Shown here piece after piece: positions 1 through 6,808 of a stretch of 35,325 bases of DNA. The translations under genes and the position numbers were made by a program. Position 1 is the stretch's first letter. Every line of letters begins with the position of its first letter. Under the pieces are notes generated by a model. The model did not search any database, had not been told where the DNA came from, and saw only the letters and a list, made by a program, of their open reading frames with translations. The stretch is from Sutterella sp. (GTDB taxonomy: Bacteria; Pseudomonadota; Gammaproteobacteria; Burkholderiales; Burkholderiaceae_F): contig JAHHRG010000017.1 of NCBI GenBank assembly GCA_020025965.1, forward strand, positions 1 to 35,325, in the 5' to 3' direction.

Positions 1-52
1 CACTTGCATGGGGTGCAAGGGGTCGCGAGTTCGAATCCCGCCGCCCCGACCA
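1..52 (+). tRNA. tRNA-Pro(GGG), 3' part only
   Basis: The window opens inside a tRNA. The anticodon arm is intact, with a 5-bp stem CTTGC/GCAAG around a 7-nt loop reading ATGGGGT, which gives anticodon GGG followed by G37, as expected for proline tRNAs. The T arm with TTCGAAT, the acceptor 3' strand and an encoded CCA end follow. The acceptor 5' strand and D arm lie outside the window. The T stem has one A-C mismatch at its fourth pair. Confidence 0.9.
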
Positions 53-64
53 AATCCAGGAAAA

Positions 65-97
65 GGAGATAACCGTTAAGGTTGTCTCCTTTTTTTA
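65..97 (+). terminator. Intrinsic terminator of tRNA-Pro
   Basis: A 10-bp stem (GGAGATAACC with GGTTGTCTCC, one G-T pair) closes a 5-nt loop and is followed by a run of eight T. It separates the tRNA from the sulfotransferase gene. Confidence 0.9.
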
Positions 98-200
98 TTA
101 CAAAAAACAAATTTAAGACTAAGCGCAAGCTTGGCTGATACCATATTCTTCAAAGAGAGCGTCGACACAAAAAGACGCTTGAGACCAAGAGGAGAATAAG

Positions 201-2006
201 GTGAATAAATTGCGAATCTTGCCGGCGATGATCGGCATTATGGCTGTCGGAATGACAGCGTCTAGCCTTTCTTATGCTGTGGGCGGTCCGAGCGGTTTGG
301 CCGTTAAATACCAGACCCAGGGCCAATTGGGAGAAACTGTGGTGAATCCCTACGGGTTGGCTCCTCTCACGGCTGTGATTCGTAACGGCGGTTACGTTAT
401 CAAGAAGGCGAGTGTTCGCATTGTGCCGAAAAAAGGCGGACAGGAAATCAAATATCAGGTAGGCCCCGAAGCGCTCCGTACGCACGGCGGCATTCCTGTC
501 TTCGGTCTTTATGCCGACTACAAAAATAAGGTAGAAGTGACCTACACTCGGGTTTTCTGGGGCGAAGAAAAGGAAATCACCGAAACCTACGATATCTGGA
601 CGGCTCCCGTCTGGGTGGACGTCGTGGGCGATGCTTCCAAGAACCCGGCTTTGATTGAAACCGAGGTGGTGAAGTCGGCTCCGAAGGAATTCTCCGATCG
701 TCTGTACTTACTCAATAACCTCGGGCAGTTGGACAGTCATGCGGCTCGCGCCGTTTGGAATAATCCCGAGGGCGGTGCTCTTCAGTGGAATAACCCGCAA
801 AAAAATGTCATCCTCGACACGAAGGGGGACATCCGCTGGTACATGAAGACGGACCATATCTATAACCCGGAATCGCTTTATTCCGCAGGGATCATGATGG
901 GCTTCCATCAGACTGCGGACGGCATGCTCTCCTGGGGGTACGGTCAGCGTTACGCGAAGTACGACCTGATGGGGCGCGAGGTATACAACCGTCGTCTGCC
1001 TGTCAATTACGCAGATTTCAGCCACGCCATGATGCCGGGGTCGAATGGCAATGATTTTCTGCGAGTTTCGTCTGCCGACCTTCGCCGTCCCGACAATACG
1101 CGAGTTCATACTGTGCGTGACGTCGTGATTGAAGTGGCCCCGAACGGTTCGGTCGTTGACGAGTGGCGTCTTTTTGACATCCTTGACCCGAATCGCGCCA
1201 TCGTCGTGAAATCTATCGACCAGGGTGCGGTTTGTTTGAACGTTGATATGGCCATGTCCGGCAAGACGCTGACTACGGAACAGTTGGCTCGTTTGGATGC
1301 CAAGAAGGCTTTCGGCGATATTCCGGGTACCGGTGCCGGTCGTAACTGGGCGCATGTTAATTCCGTTGACTACGACGGCACGGATGATTCCATCATCATT
1401 TCCTCTCGTCACCAGTCCTCGGTTATCAAGATCGGCCGCGACAAAGAGGTGAAGTGGATCCTGAGTGCGCCGAACGGCTGGAAGGGCAAGTTCAAAGATA
1501 AGGTTTTGACGCCTGTTGATAAGAACGGCAAGCCTTTGAAGTGCGAAATGGGTCAGTGTGAAGGCGGCTTCGATTGGACTTGGACGCAGCACACGGGTTG
1601 GAAGATTGACGAGAAGAGTAAGGGCGATATCATCTACGTTTCCGTTTTCGATAACGGTGACGGTCGTGCTTTCCGTCAGCCTGACAATGAAAAGGACAAC
1701 TATAGCCGTGCCGTGATCTACAAGATCGACCAGAAGAAGATGACGGTCGAACAGGTTTGGGACTACGGTAAGGAACGCGGTTATGAACTGTATTCGCCGA
1801 TTACCTCATCGGTCGAGTATCAGGCCGACAAGGAATCCGTGGTTGTCTATTGGGCGAGTGTCGGTTTGAAGACGAAGGAAGGAACGCATCCGGTTCTGAC
1901 CGAATTCCGCTGGGGAGGTGACGAACCTGTCTTTGAAATGCACGTGAAGGGCGCTTTGGGTTACCGTGCGCTTCCGATCGATGTGAACAAGGCCTTCGTT
2001 AAGTAA
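201..2006 (+). CDS. assT: Periplasmic arylsulfate sulfotransferase
   Basis: It transfers sulfate from an aryl sulfate donor to a phenolic acceptor without PAPS, in the periplasm. The 601-residue product starts at a GTG preceded by AGGAG and has a Sec signal peptide, with likely cleavage after Ser-Tyr-Ala near residue 26. Family landmarks are in order: a His in DFSHAMM (275), His385 in NWAHVNS, Arg403 in SSRH, and His464 in WTQHTG, which lines up with the catalytic histidine that becomes sulfated in the E. coli CFT073 enzyme (His436). Cys448 and Cys453 match the single disulfide of that enzyme. In enterobacteria assT is followed by dsbL and dsbI, which make this disulfide; here the next gene is surE, so a general DsbA or an unlinked DsbL must serve. 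Length is typical for the family. It is a stand-alone transcription unit. Assignment is secure; the physiological substrate is unknown. Confidence 0.93.
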   Translation: MNKLRILPAMIGIMAVGMTASSLSYAVGGPSGLAVKYQTQGQLGETVVNPYGLAPLTAVIRNGGYVIKKASVRIVPKKGGQEIKYQVGPEALRTHGGIPVFGLYADYKNKVEVTYTRVFWGEEKEITETYDIWTAPVWVDVVGDASKNPALIETEVVKSAPKEFSDRLYLLNNLGQLDSHAARAVWNNPEGGALQWNNPQKNVILDTKGDIRWYMKTDHIYNPESLYSAGIMMGFHQTADGMLSWGYGQRYAKYDLMGREVYNRRLPVNYADFSHAMMPGSNGNDFLRVSSADLRRPDNTRVHTVRDVVIEVAPNGSVVDEWRLFDILDPNRAIVVKSIDQGAVCLNVDMAMSGKTLTTEQLARLDAKKAFGDIPGTGAGRNWAHVNSVDYDGTDDSIIISSRHQSSVIKIGRDKEVKWILSAPNGWKGKFKDKVLTPVDKNGKPLKCEMGQCEGGFDWTWTQHTGWKIDEKSKGDIIYVSVFDNGDGRAFRQPDNEKDNYSRAVIYKIDQKKMTVEQVWDYGKERGYELYSPITSSVEYQADKESVVVYWASVGLKTKEGTHPVLTEFRWGGDEPVFEMHVKGALGYRALPIDVNKAFVK

Positions 2007-2036
2007 TCCTTCTTTGCAGAAAGCGTGAAGACTCGT

Positions 2037-2078
2037 AAACGGCTGTCGAGATTTGTGAATCCGGTGGCCGTTTCTTTT
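2037..2078 (+). terminator. Possible terminator after assT
   Basis: AAACGGC and GCCGTTT form a 7-bp stem around a 23-nt interior that holds a smaller GATT/AATC hairpin. CTTTT follows. It is weaker than the other terminators in the window. Confidence 0.5.
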
Positions 2079-2107
2079 AAAAGTCGAAAAAGGGGCGTCA
2101 TCCAAAT

Positions 2108-2125
2108 GTTGCAAGCCTTTGCAAC
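2108..2125. promoter_or_regulatory. 18-bp perfect dyad upstream of surE
   Basis: GTTGCAA, a GCCT spacer, and TTGCAAC form a perfect inverted repeat. Its centre lies about 65 bp before the transcription start implied by the -10-like TAAAAT at 2170, a position typical for an activator site. The binding protein is unknown. Confidence 0.35.
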
Positions 2126-2169
2126 GGTATGGAATCCATAGAAAAGTCGCTCAAAGTTTTTGAGTCGGG

Positions 2170-2175
2170 TAAAAT
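2170..2175 (+). promoter_or_regulatory. Candidate -10 element of surE-nlpD
   Basis: TAAAAT lies 50 bp before the surE start. No good -35 is seen. The -35 region is instead occupied by a small inverted repeat, CTCAAA-gtt-TTTGAG at 2150-2164. The same TAAAAT recurs upstream of ndk, hfq, hflK, the phosphoribosyltransferase gene and rpsF. Confidence 0.4.
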
Positions 2176-2224
2176 TCTTTTCACTCTCAACCGGAAAGTC
2201 TTCCGGTGACATTCAGGAATTACT

Positions 2225-3013
2225 ATGCATATCCTCATCTCCAATGACGACGGTTATCGTGCGCCGGGTATTAAAGCGCTGGCCGAAGCCATGCGTCGTT
2301 TCGGACGAGTGACCGTTGTGGCTCCCGACCATAACCATTCCGGTGCCTCGAATTCTCTGACGCTCAATCGTCCGCTTACAGTAGAACACACGGAGGGCGA
2401 CAGTCTCTACGTGTTGTCCGGTACGCCGTCGGACTGTGTGCATGTGGCATTGACGGGCCTTTTGAAAGATAAGCCCGATCTCGTTGTTTCTGGCATTAAT
2501 TGTGGTGCCAATATGGGAGATGACACGATGTATTCGGGGACCGTTGCGGCGGCCATCGAAGGCTATCTTTTCGGTATCCCTTCAATTGCTTTTTCGCAGA
2601 TTGACAAGGGCTGGAATGAATTGGATTCGGCCGCGTCGGTCGCTCAGCTCGTCGTGGAACGCTATCTCGCCACGCGCGAAGACAGTCGTCCCATCCTGAT
2701 GAATGTGAATATTCCGAATATGCCGCTCTCGGCTCTGCAAGGAATCCGCGGAACCCGTCTCGGAAAACGCACTTGTGCCGAGAACGTGATTGAAGAAATG
2801 AGCCCGCGAGGCTTTCCGATCTATTGGTTGGGAGCCGCCGGTCAGCCGCAGGACAAGGAAGAGGGCACGGACTTCTGGGCGACGACTCACGGTTTTGTAT
2901 CCGTGACACCGCTTCAGGTCGACTTGACGGCCTATAAGCGAGTGCCCGATGTGAAGCGTTGGATGGATTCCGATATTCCGACGTGCCTAGCTCCTTTGCC
3001 GACAATCAAGTAA
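2225..3013 (+). CDS. surE: 5'/3'-nucleotidase SurE
   Basis: SurE is a cytoplasmic divalent-metal nucleoside monophosphatase, also able to act on short polyphosphate, linked to survival in stationary phase and stress. The 262-residue product has the N-terminal ISNDDG motif with metal ligands Asp8 and Asp9, Ser39 in NHSGAS, and Asn92 in SGINCGAN, the complete metal set of the family. The C-terminal part has the usual swap region for dimer or tetramer formation. nlpD follows 17 nt after the stop, so the two are probably co-transcribed. In many proteobacteria pcm lies between surE and nlpD; it is absent here. Confidence 0.96.
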   Translation: MHILISNDDGYRAPGIKALAEAMRRFGRVTVVAPDHNHSGASNSLTLNRPLTVEHTEGDSLYVLSGTPSDCVHVALTGLLKDKPDLVVSGINCGANMGDDTMYSGTVAAAIEGYLFGIPSIAFSQIDKGWNELDSAASVAQLVVERYLATREDSRPILMNVNIPNMPLSALQGIRGTRLGKRTCAENVIEEMSPRGFPIYWLGAAGQPQDKEEGTDFWATTHGFVSVTPLQVDLTAYKRVPDVKRWMDSDIPTCLAPLPTIK

Positions 3014-3030
3014 GAAAATTTTTTAGCCTT

Positions 3031-3984
3031 ATGAAAACTTTGAATCCTTCGTCGAAACTCTTGTTCGCCGCCACTGTTGGGGCGCTCATTTTGTCCGGGT
3101 GCGCGACGCACACGTCGTTGCAACCCGCTCCTGTCATTGATCGCAGTTCAACGCTTTCCGGTTCCGCCGATATTGAAAGACCGGTCGGTCGTCTGGAACC
3201 GGGCATGGTGGAAGATTCAGGGCGTCTCCATACGGTGGCGCCGGGCGACACAATCTACAACATCTCGGTGCGCTATGGCTTTGCTCCGGTGCAGCTTACT
3301 ACGCTCAACGGCATCAGTGATCCGACACAGTTGCGTCTCGGTCAGGTGCTTCGTTTGCCCGTGAGCGTCGCTGCGCCTCGAGAGTATGTGCCGAATCCCA
3401 ACGTTCGCATTACGCAGATTACGGGGGGCGAACCGGTGGAGCAGCCCGTTGAGGTGACCACGCCCGACGGGACGGGGGCTCAGCCTGTGTCGCTTGATGA
3501 CGGTTCGGCCGTTGTCGGGACCGAGGCCAATTCCAATGCAACTTCCGCCAAAGCTGTTGAACCGCCGGTTAAAACTGCCGTTGAATCCGTTACTCATAAA
3601 CCCGCTCCGCAGGTTCTTCCCGGTGCTCGTATGATCTGGCCCCTTCAGGGTAAGATCCTCGCCAACTTCGGCGGTAACTCGAAGGGCATTGATATTGCCG
3701 GTGTGATGGGCGATGTCGTGGTTGCTTCGATGCCGGGTGAAGTTTTCTATGTCGGCAACGGTATTGCCGAATACGGGTACCTCGTCATCATCAAGCATTC
3801 GCCGACGTTGGTGAGTGCTTATGCTCACAATAGCAAGATTGTCGTGAAGCAGGGCCAGCGTGTGAAGTCGGGCGAAAAGATCGCTGAAGTCGGTCAGTCC
3901 GGTACGGATCGTCCGAAGCTTCACTTTGAAGTGCGTGAAAAGGGCACGCCGGTGGATCCGATGAAGTATCTGCCGCGTCGTTAA
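3031..3984 (+). CDS. nlpD: NlpD-type lipoprotein with LysM and degenerate M23 domain
   Basis: An outer-membrane lipoprotein that, in the characterised family, activates the amidase AmiC for septal peptidoglycan splitting. I chose the internal ATG giving a 317-residue product because it puts a lipoprotein signal at the N terminus with lipobox LSGC. Longer in-frame readings run back into surE. A LysM domain follows (HTVAPGDTIYNI to LRLP), then a Pro/Ala/Glu-rich linker, then an M23-like domain from about residue 200 ending MKYLPRR. Zinc ligands are lost: the first motif reads KGIDIAG without the His, and SAYAHN replaces HxH. This matches known NlpD proteins, which are regulators and not peptidases. 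The start has no strong ribosome-binding site, so coupling to surE is likely. rpoS, which follows nlpD in many relatives, is absent. Confidence 0.93.
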   Translation: MKTLNPSSKLLFAATVGALILSGCATHTSLQPAPVIDRSSTLSGSADIERPVGRLEPGMVEDSGRLHTVAPGDTIYNISVRYGFAPVQLTTLNGISDPTQLRLGQVLRLPVSVAAPREYVPNPNVRITQITGGEPVEQPVEVTTPDGTGAQPVSLDDGSAVVGTEANSNATSAKAVEPPVKTAVESVTHKPAPQVLPGARMIWPLQGKILANFGGNSKGIDIAGVMGDVVVASMPGEVFYVGNGIAEYGYLVIIKHSPTLVSAYAHNSKIVVKQGQRVKSGEKIAEVGQSGTDRPKLHFEVREKGTPVDPMKYLPRR

Positions 3985-4009
3985 GCGCAGATCAAAAAAA
4001 GTAGAGAAA

Positions 4010-4046
4010 AGACGCCGCATCTACACGATGTCGGCGTCTTTTTTTG
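4010..4046 (+). terminator. Intrinsic terminator of surE-nlpD
   Basis: GACGCCG-CATC pairs with GATG-T-CGGCGTC, giving an 11-bp stem with one bulged T and a short TACAC loop, followed by seven T. Confidence 0.92.
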
Positions 4047-4061
4047 TTAAAGTGTGCACCT

Positions 4062-4073
4062 CTCGCGCGCGAG
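4062..4073. repeat. 12-bp perfect palindrome upstream of rlmD
   Basis: CTCGCGCGCGAG lies between the surE-nlpD terminator and rlmD, just after a weak -10-like TAAAGT (4048-4053). It may be an operator or part of the leader; no factor is assigned. Confidence 0.3.
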
Positions 4074-4187
4074 CCCGTCCCGACCCCAATTGCGGACGTT
4101 GAGATCGCCCTTTTTGGCGCGGGAACTTTTGGTTTTGGCGACCGGTAAAAATGCGGTGGCCCGGAAAAAATACATTGGAGAACATCA

Positions 4188-5642
4188 ATGGCACGACGTA
4201 AGGAAAAGACGCCGGAATATTTTACGGTGGAAGTCGAACGTCTCGATCAGGAAGGTCGCGGCGTTGCTCATCATGACGGTAAGGTCGTCTTCATTCAGGG
4301 GGCTCTCCCTGGCGAACTCTGCACCTACGAGCGCATTCGCAACAAGACGAGTTTTGAAATCGGTCGCGTGACGAAGGTCCATCGCGAAGCCGGTATCCGC
4401 ACGAAGCCGGCTTGCCCCTATTTCGGCCACGGACCGGGCAGTTGCGGCGGCTGTGCCATGCAGCATTTGGAACCGCGTGCTCAGGTGGCTTTCAAGGAAC
4501 GCGTCATGCTCGACACCTTGTGGCATATCGGCAAGGTTCGTCCCGAAAATGTCATCCCGCCGATCTACGGTCCGACGTGGAACTATCGTCACCGTGCCCG
4601 TCTGACGGTTCGCGACGTAGCGAAGAAGGGCGGCGTTTTGGTGGGCTTCCATGAAAAGTCCTCCTCTTACGTCGCCGACATGCAGTGCTGCAAGATCCTG
4701 ACGAAGAACGTTTCCGACATGCTGATGCCGATGCGAGAATTGGTCTCGAAGCTTTCCATCCGCCAGCGTATGCCGCAGATTGAAGTTGCCGTTGGCGGCG
4801 ACGGCCGTACGGCTCTTGTCTTCCGCGTTCTCGAAACGCCGAGCGCCGAAGATATGGAACTCCTGCTCGCTTTCGGTCGCGAACACAATGCCGACATCTG
4901 GCTTCAGCCGAAGGGGCCTGAAACGGCTCACGCCGTGCTCCCTAAAAACGAACACGCGTTGGGGCTCGCTTTGCCCGAATTCGGCGTTCGAATCAACTTT
5001 AAGCCGACGGACTTCACGCAGGTTAATCATGCGCTGAACGAAACGATGGTGGGCCGTGCTATTCGTCTCTTGGGGCTCGAACCCGAGCATAATGTGGCCG
5101 ACTTCTTCTGCGGTCTCGGCAACTTCACTTTGCCTCTGGCTACGAAGTCTAAGCGTGTCATCGGTATCGAAGGCTCCGAAGGTCTTGTGGCTCGTGCCCG
5201 TCAGGGTGCCATCGACAACGGTTTGGCCGAGAAGACCGACTTCGTTGCCCGTAACCTCTTTACGTGGTGTGACGAAGACTGGGAAGCTCTTTGGAAGCGT
5301 ATGGGCGGTATCGACCGTGTCCTGATTGATCCGCCGCGCGAAGGTGCGTTGGCGCTTTCTCGCGTGCTCGCTCAGACTGATAAGCGCCCTGCCCGTGTGG
5401 TTTATGTTTCTTGCAATCCCGCTACGCTCGCTCGCGACTGCGCGATCCTGCACCATGAAGGCGGTTGGCATATCCGTGCTGCTGGCATCATGAACATGTT
5501 CCCGCACACCGGTCACGTCGAATCGATCGCCGTACTCGAACCGGGTCCCAAGCCTGAAAAGAAGACGGATGAAGCCGAAGCCATCGAACGCCGTATTGCC
5601 GCTCAGGGCGACGACGATGTGAAGATGAACCTTCCGCAGTAA
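4188..5642 (+). CDS. rlmD: 23S rRNA (uracil-1939-C5)-methyltransferase RlmD
   Basis: Makes m5U1939 in 23S rRNA with SAM. The 484-residue protein has an N-terminal TRAM domain (about 10-70) and a [4Fe-4S] set Cys76, Cys86, Cys89 plus Cys167 or 168. The first gap, nine residues, is longer than the five of E. coli RlmD. The Rossmann methyltransferase domain has the SAM motif FCGLGNFTLPLA near 305-315. The catalytic nucleophile is Cys409 in VSCNPATLARD, and the general base Glu lies in MFPHTGHVESI. A lysine/glutamate-rich tail of about 35 residues follows. The ATG is preceded by GGAG. It stands alone between two terminators, in the slot where betaproteobacteria keep it after nlpD (and rpoS). Confidence 0.95.
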   Translation: MARRKEKTPEYFTVEVERLDQEGRGVAHHDGKVVFIQGALPGELCTYERIRNKTSFEIGRVTKVHREAGIRTKPACPYFGHGPGSCGGCAMQHLEPRAQVAFKERVMLDTLWHIGKVRPENVIPPIYGPTWNYRHRARLTVRDVAKKGGVLVGFHEKSSSYVADMQCCKILTKNVSDMLMPMRELVSKLSIRQRMPQIEVAVGGDGRTALVFRVLETPSAEDMELLLAFGREHNADIWLQPKGPETAHAVLPKNEHALGLALPEFGVRINFKPTDFTQVNHALNETMVGRAIRLLGLEPEHNVADFFCGLGNFTLPLATKSKRVIGIEGSEGLVARARQGAIDNGLAEKTDFVARNLFTWCDEDWEALWKRMGGIDRVLIDPPREGALALSRVLAQTDKRPARVVYVSCNPATLARDCAILHHEGGWHIRAAGIMNMFPHTGHVESIAVLEPGPKPEKKTDEAEAIERRIAAQGDDDVKMNLPQ

Positions 5643-5657
5643 GCGAACAGGTGTTAC

Positions 5658-5689
5658 GGTCGACCGTTTGTCTTTGCTCGGTCGACCGA
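5658..5689. repeat. Two copies of the palindrome CGGTCGACCG, 22 bp apart
   Basis: The same perfect 10-bp palindrome occurs at 5658-5667 and 5680-5689. The 22-bp spacing, about two helical turns, would place two bound dimers on one face of the DNA. The GGT-CG-ACC core resembles half-sites used by FadR/PdhR-type GntR regulators, and a GntR gene starts 157 bp downstream. Alternatively the copies pair as an RNA hairpin after rlmD, but no T run follows them directly. Confidence 0.45.
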
Positions 5690-5697
5690 GAATCAAG

Positions 5698-5740
5698 AAA
5701 TCCCGACTTTTCTTCATTGAAAGGTCGGGATTTTTATTTT
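5698..5740 (+). terminator. Intrinsic terminator of rlmD
   Basis: AAATCCCGAC pairs perfectly with GTCGGGATTT around a 16-nt loop, followed by a T-rich tail. Confidence 0.9.
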
Positions 5741-5845
5741 CCCGCCTGTCATAAGGTGACGAGGGGCAGTTTCGATCTAGGATGAAAGAAGACGTTCTTT
5801 GCTTTTGACAAAGGAACGCCCGACCAACGATACAAAGGATTCATT

Positions 5846-6538
5846 ATGACCAGAGCTGAAACTCGCGCACGAGTGGCCGAACGCCGTGCGGCCGACGAGA
5901 AATTCTTCAGCGAGTTCGAAAAATACATGCTCGACTGTCTGCAGGAGCCGGGCTTCAAACTTGAAAGCGAACAGCAGCTCGCCGAACGGTTCGGTGTGAC
6001 CCGATACAAAATCCGCAAGGGCATCTCGCGCCTCAATACGGCGGGGATTTTGTCGAGAAAGAAACACGGCGGTTCGACCGTTGGGGCCGTTGACGAAGGA
6101 ACACTGACGGGGGGAATCGACTTTCAGTTTCGATTGGCAGGCTACTCGGATCCGGAATATGCTGAGACGGCCGCTTGGCTCTTGTGCGGCCTCGTGCCGG
6201 CCTTGTGCGAACGCATGACGCCCAAGGCTATGAGCGATTTGTTGGCGATTGCCGATGAGATCGAAAATTCCACGGGAGAATATTCGACAACGCAGGAGGC
6301 CGTTCTTCGTTTCTTCCACGAACTCGTGGCGGTGACGGGGAACCGTATCGTGACGGTCTTTACGATGGTTCTCGAGCGTCGCGCACTTCGTGAAGATTTT
6401 GCCGTCACTAGCGAAAAGTGGTGCCGCGTCTTGGCGGATACGCTCCGAGATTTCCTTAAGGCCTTAAAAAAGGAAAAGGTGAAGAAAGCGCAGACGCACT
6501 TGAAAGAAGCAGTTGTCCTTCTTTACAAGGGGGCATAA
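5846..6538 (+). CDS. GntR-family (FadR/FCD-type) transcription regulator
   Basis: The 230-residue protein has a GntR winged helix-turn-helix at about residues 20-80: FKLESEQQLAERFGV, then TRYKIRKGISRL, then GILSRKKHGGSTVG at the wing. An all-helical C-terminal domain of FCD type follows; the stretch FFHELVAVTGNRIV carries the conserved His and Asn of that fold. FCD domains usually bind a small carboxylic acid through a metal, so it should be a metabolite-responsive regulator; the ligand cannot be read from sequence. The ATG is preceded by AAAGGA. It is transcribed alone and ends in a strong terminator. Likely targets are itself, through the twin palindromes upstream, and possibly hcp downstream; both are inference. 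Confidence 0.85.
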   Translation: MTRAETRARVAERRAADEKFFSEFEKYMLDCLQEPGFKLESEQQLAERFGVTRYKIRKGISRLNTAGILSRKKHGGSTVGAVDEGTLTGGIDFQFRLAGYSDPEYAETAAWLLCGLVPALCERMTPKAMSDLLAIADEIENSTGEYSTTQEAVLRFFHELVAVTGNRIVTVFTMVLERRALREDFAVTSEKWCRVLADTLRDFLKALKKEKVKKAQTHLKEAVVLLYKGA

Positions 6539-6566
6539 AGGACGAAGGCTTCTCTCCGTGGCCAAG

Positions 6567-6602
6567 AAAAACGACCGGCGGTAACGTTCGGTCGTTTTTT
6601 TA
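6567..6602 (+). terminator. Intrinsic terminator of the GntR gene
   Basis: AAAACGACCG and CGGTCGTTTT form a 10-bp stem, with a T run of seven on the 3' side. It makes co-transcription of hcp with the regulator unlikely. Confidence 0.9.
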
Positions 6603-6740
6603 TGACATTCCTCTAATCATTCGGTTTGTTGTGTTTGACAGAAATTTATGTATCGCAAGGTATACCGTTATTAATAGATGTAACAAAAGATATTTCAGCT
6701 TGCTCAAACATCTGTCTGCCGTTTAAATACAGCGTATTCA

Positions 6741-6756
6741 AGTGATTTCGGTCACT
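6741..6756. promoter_or_regulatory. Crp/Fnr-type dyad upstream of hcp
   Basis: AGTGA-TTTCGG-TCACT is a perfect dyad with the GTGA-N6-TCAC core of Crp-like sites. It is flanked by ATTC and GAAT, which extend the symmetry with a one-base offset. It lies 52 bp before the hcp start. hcp genes are commonly controlled by Crp/Fnr-superfamily sensors of nitric oxide or anoxia (HcpR, Dnr, Fnr). A perfect TTGACA is seen further up at 6635, but with no -10 at normal spacing, so I cannot say whether the site activates or represses. Confidence 0.5.
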
Positions 6757-6808
6757 GAATTAAATGATGTTTTGTCCTTCCTCAAACAAAAAAACATGGA
6801 GACCCCTC

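Noticed and set aside
2959..3030. Upstream extension of nlpD into surE.
   Set aside because: The lipoprotein signal and lipobox require the start at 3031.
4185..5717. A 510-codon open frame antisense to rlmD, with similar long frames opposite assT, hcp, der, hflK, purA and dnaB.
   Set aside because: They are in codon register with the sense genes, so they stay open because the sense strand rarely uses TTA, CTA and TCA codons. Their translations are rich in Arg and His and match no family.
6684..6698. NsrR-like half-site AAGATATTT in the hcp upstream region.
   Set aside because: It is shorter than the known half-site, and no symmetric partner is present.
6764..6808. Earlier ATG for hcp.
   Set aside because: No ribosome-binding site at good spacing, and the added residues are unlike the family; the ATG at 6809 has GGAG.
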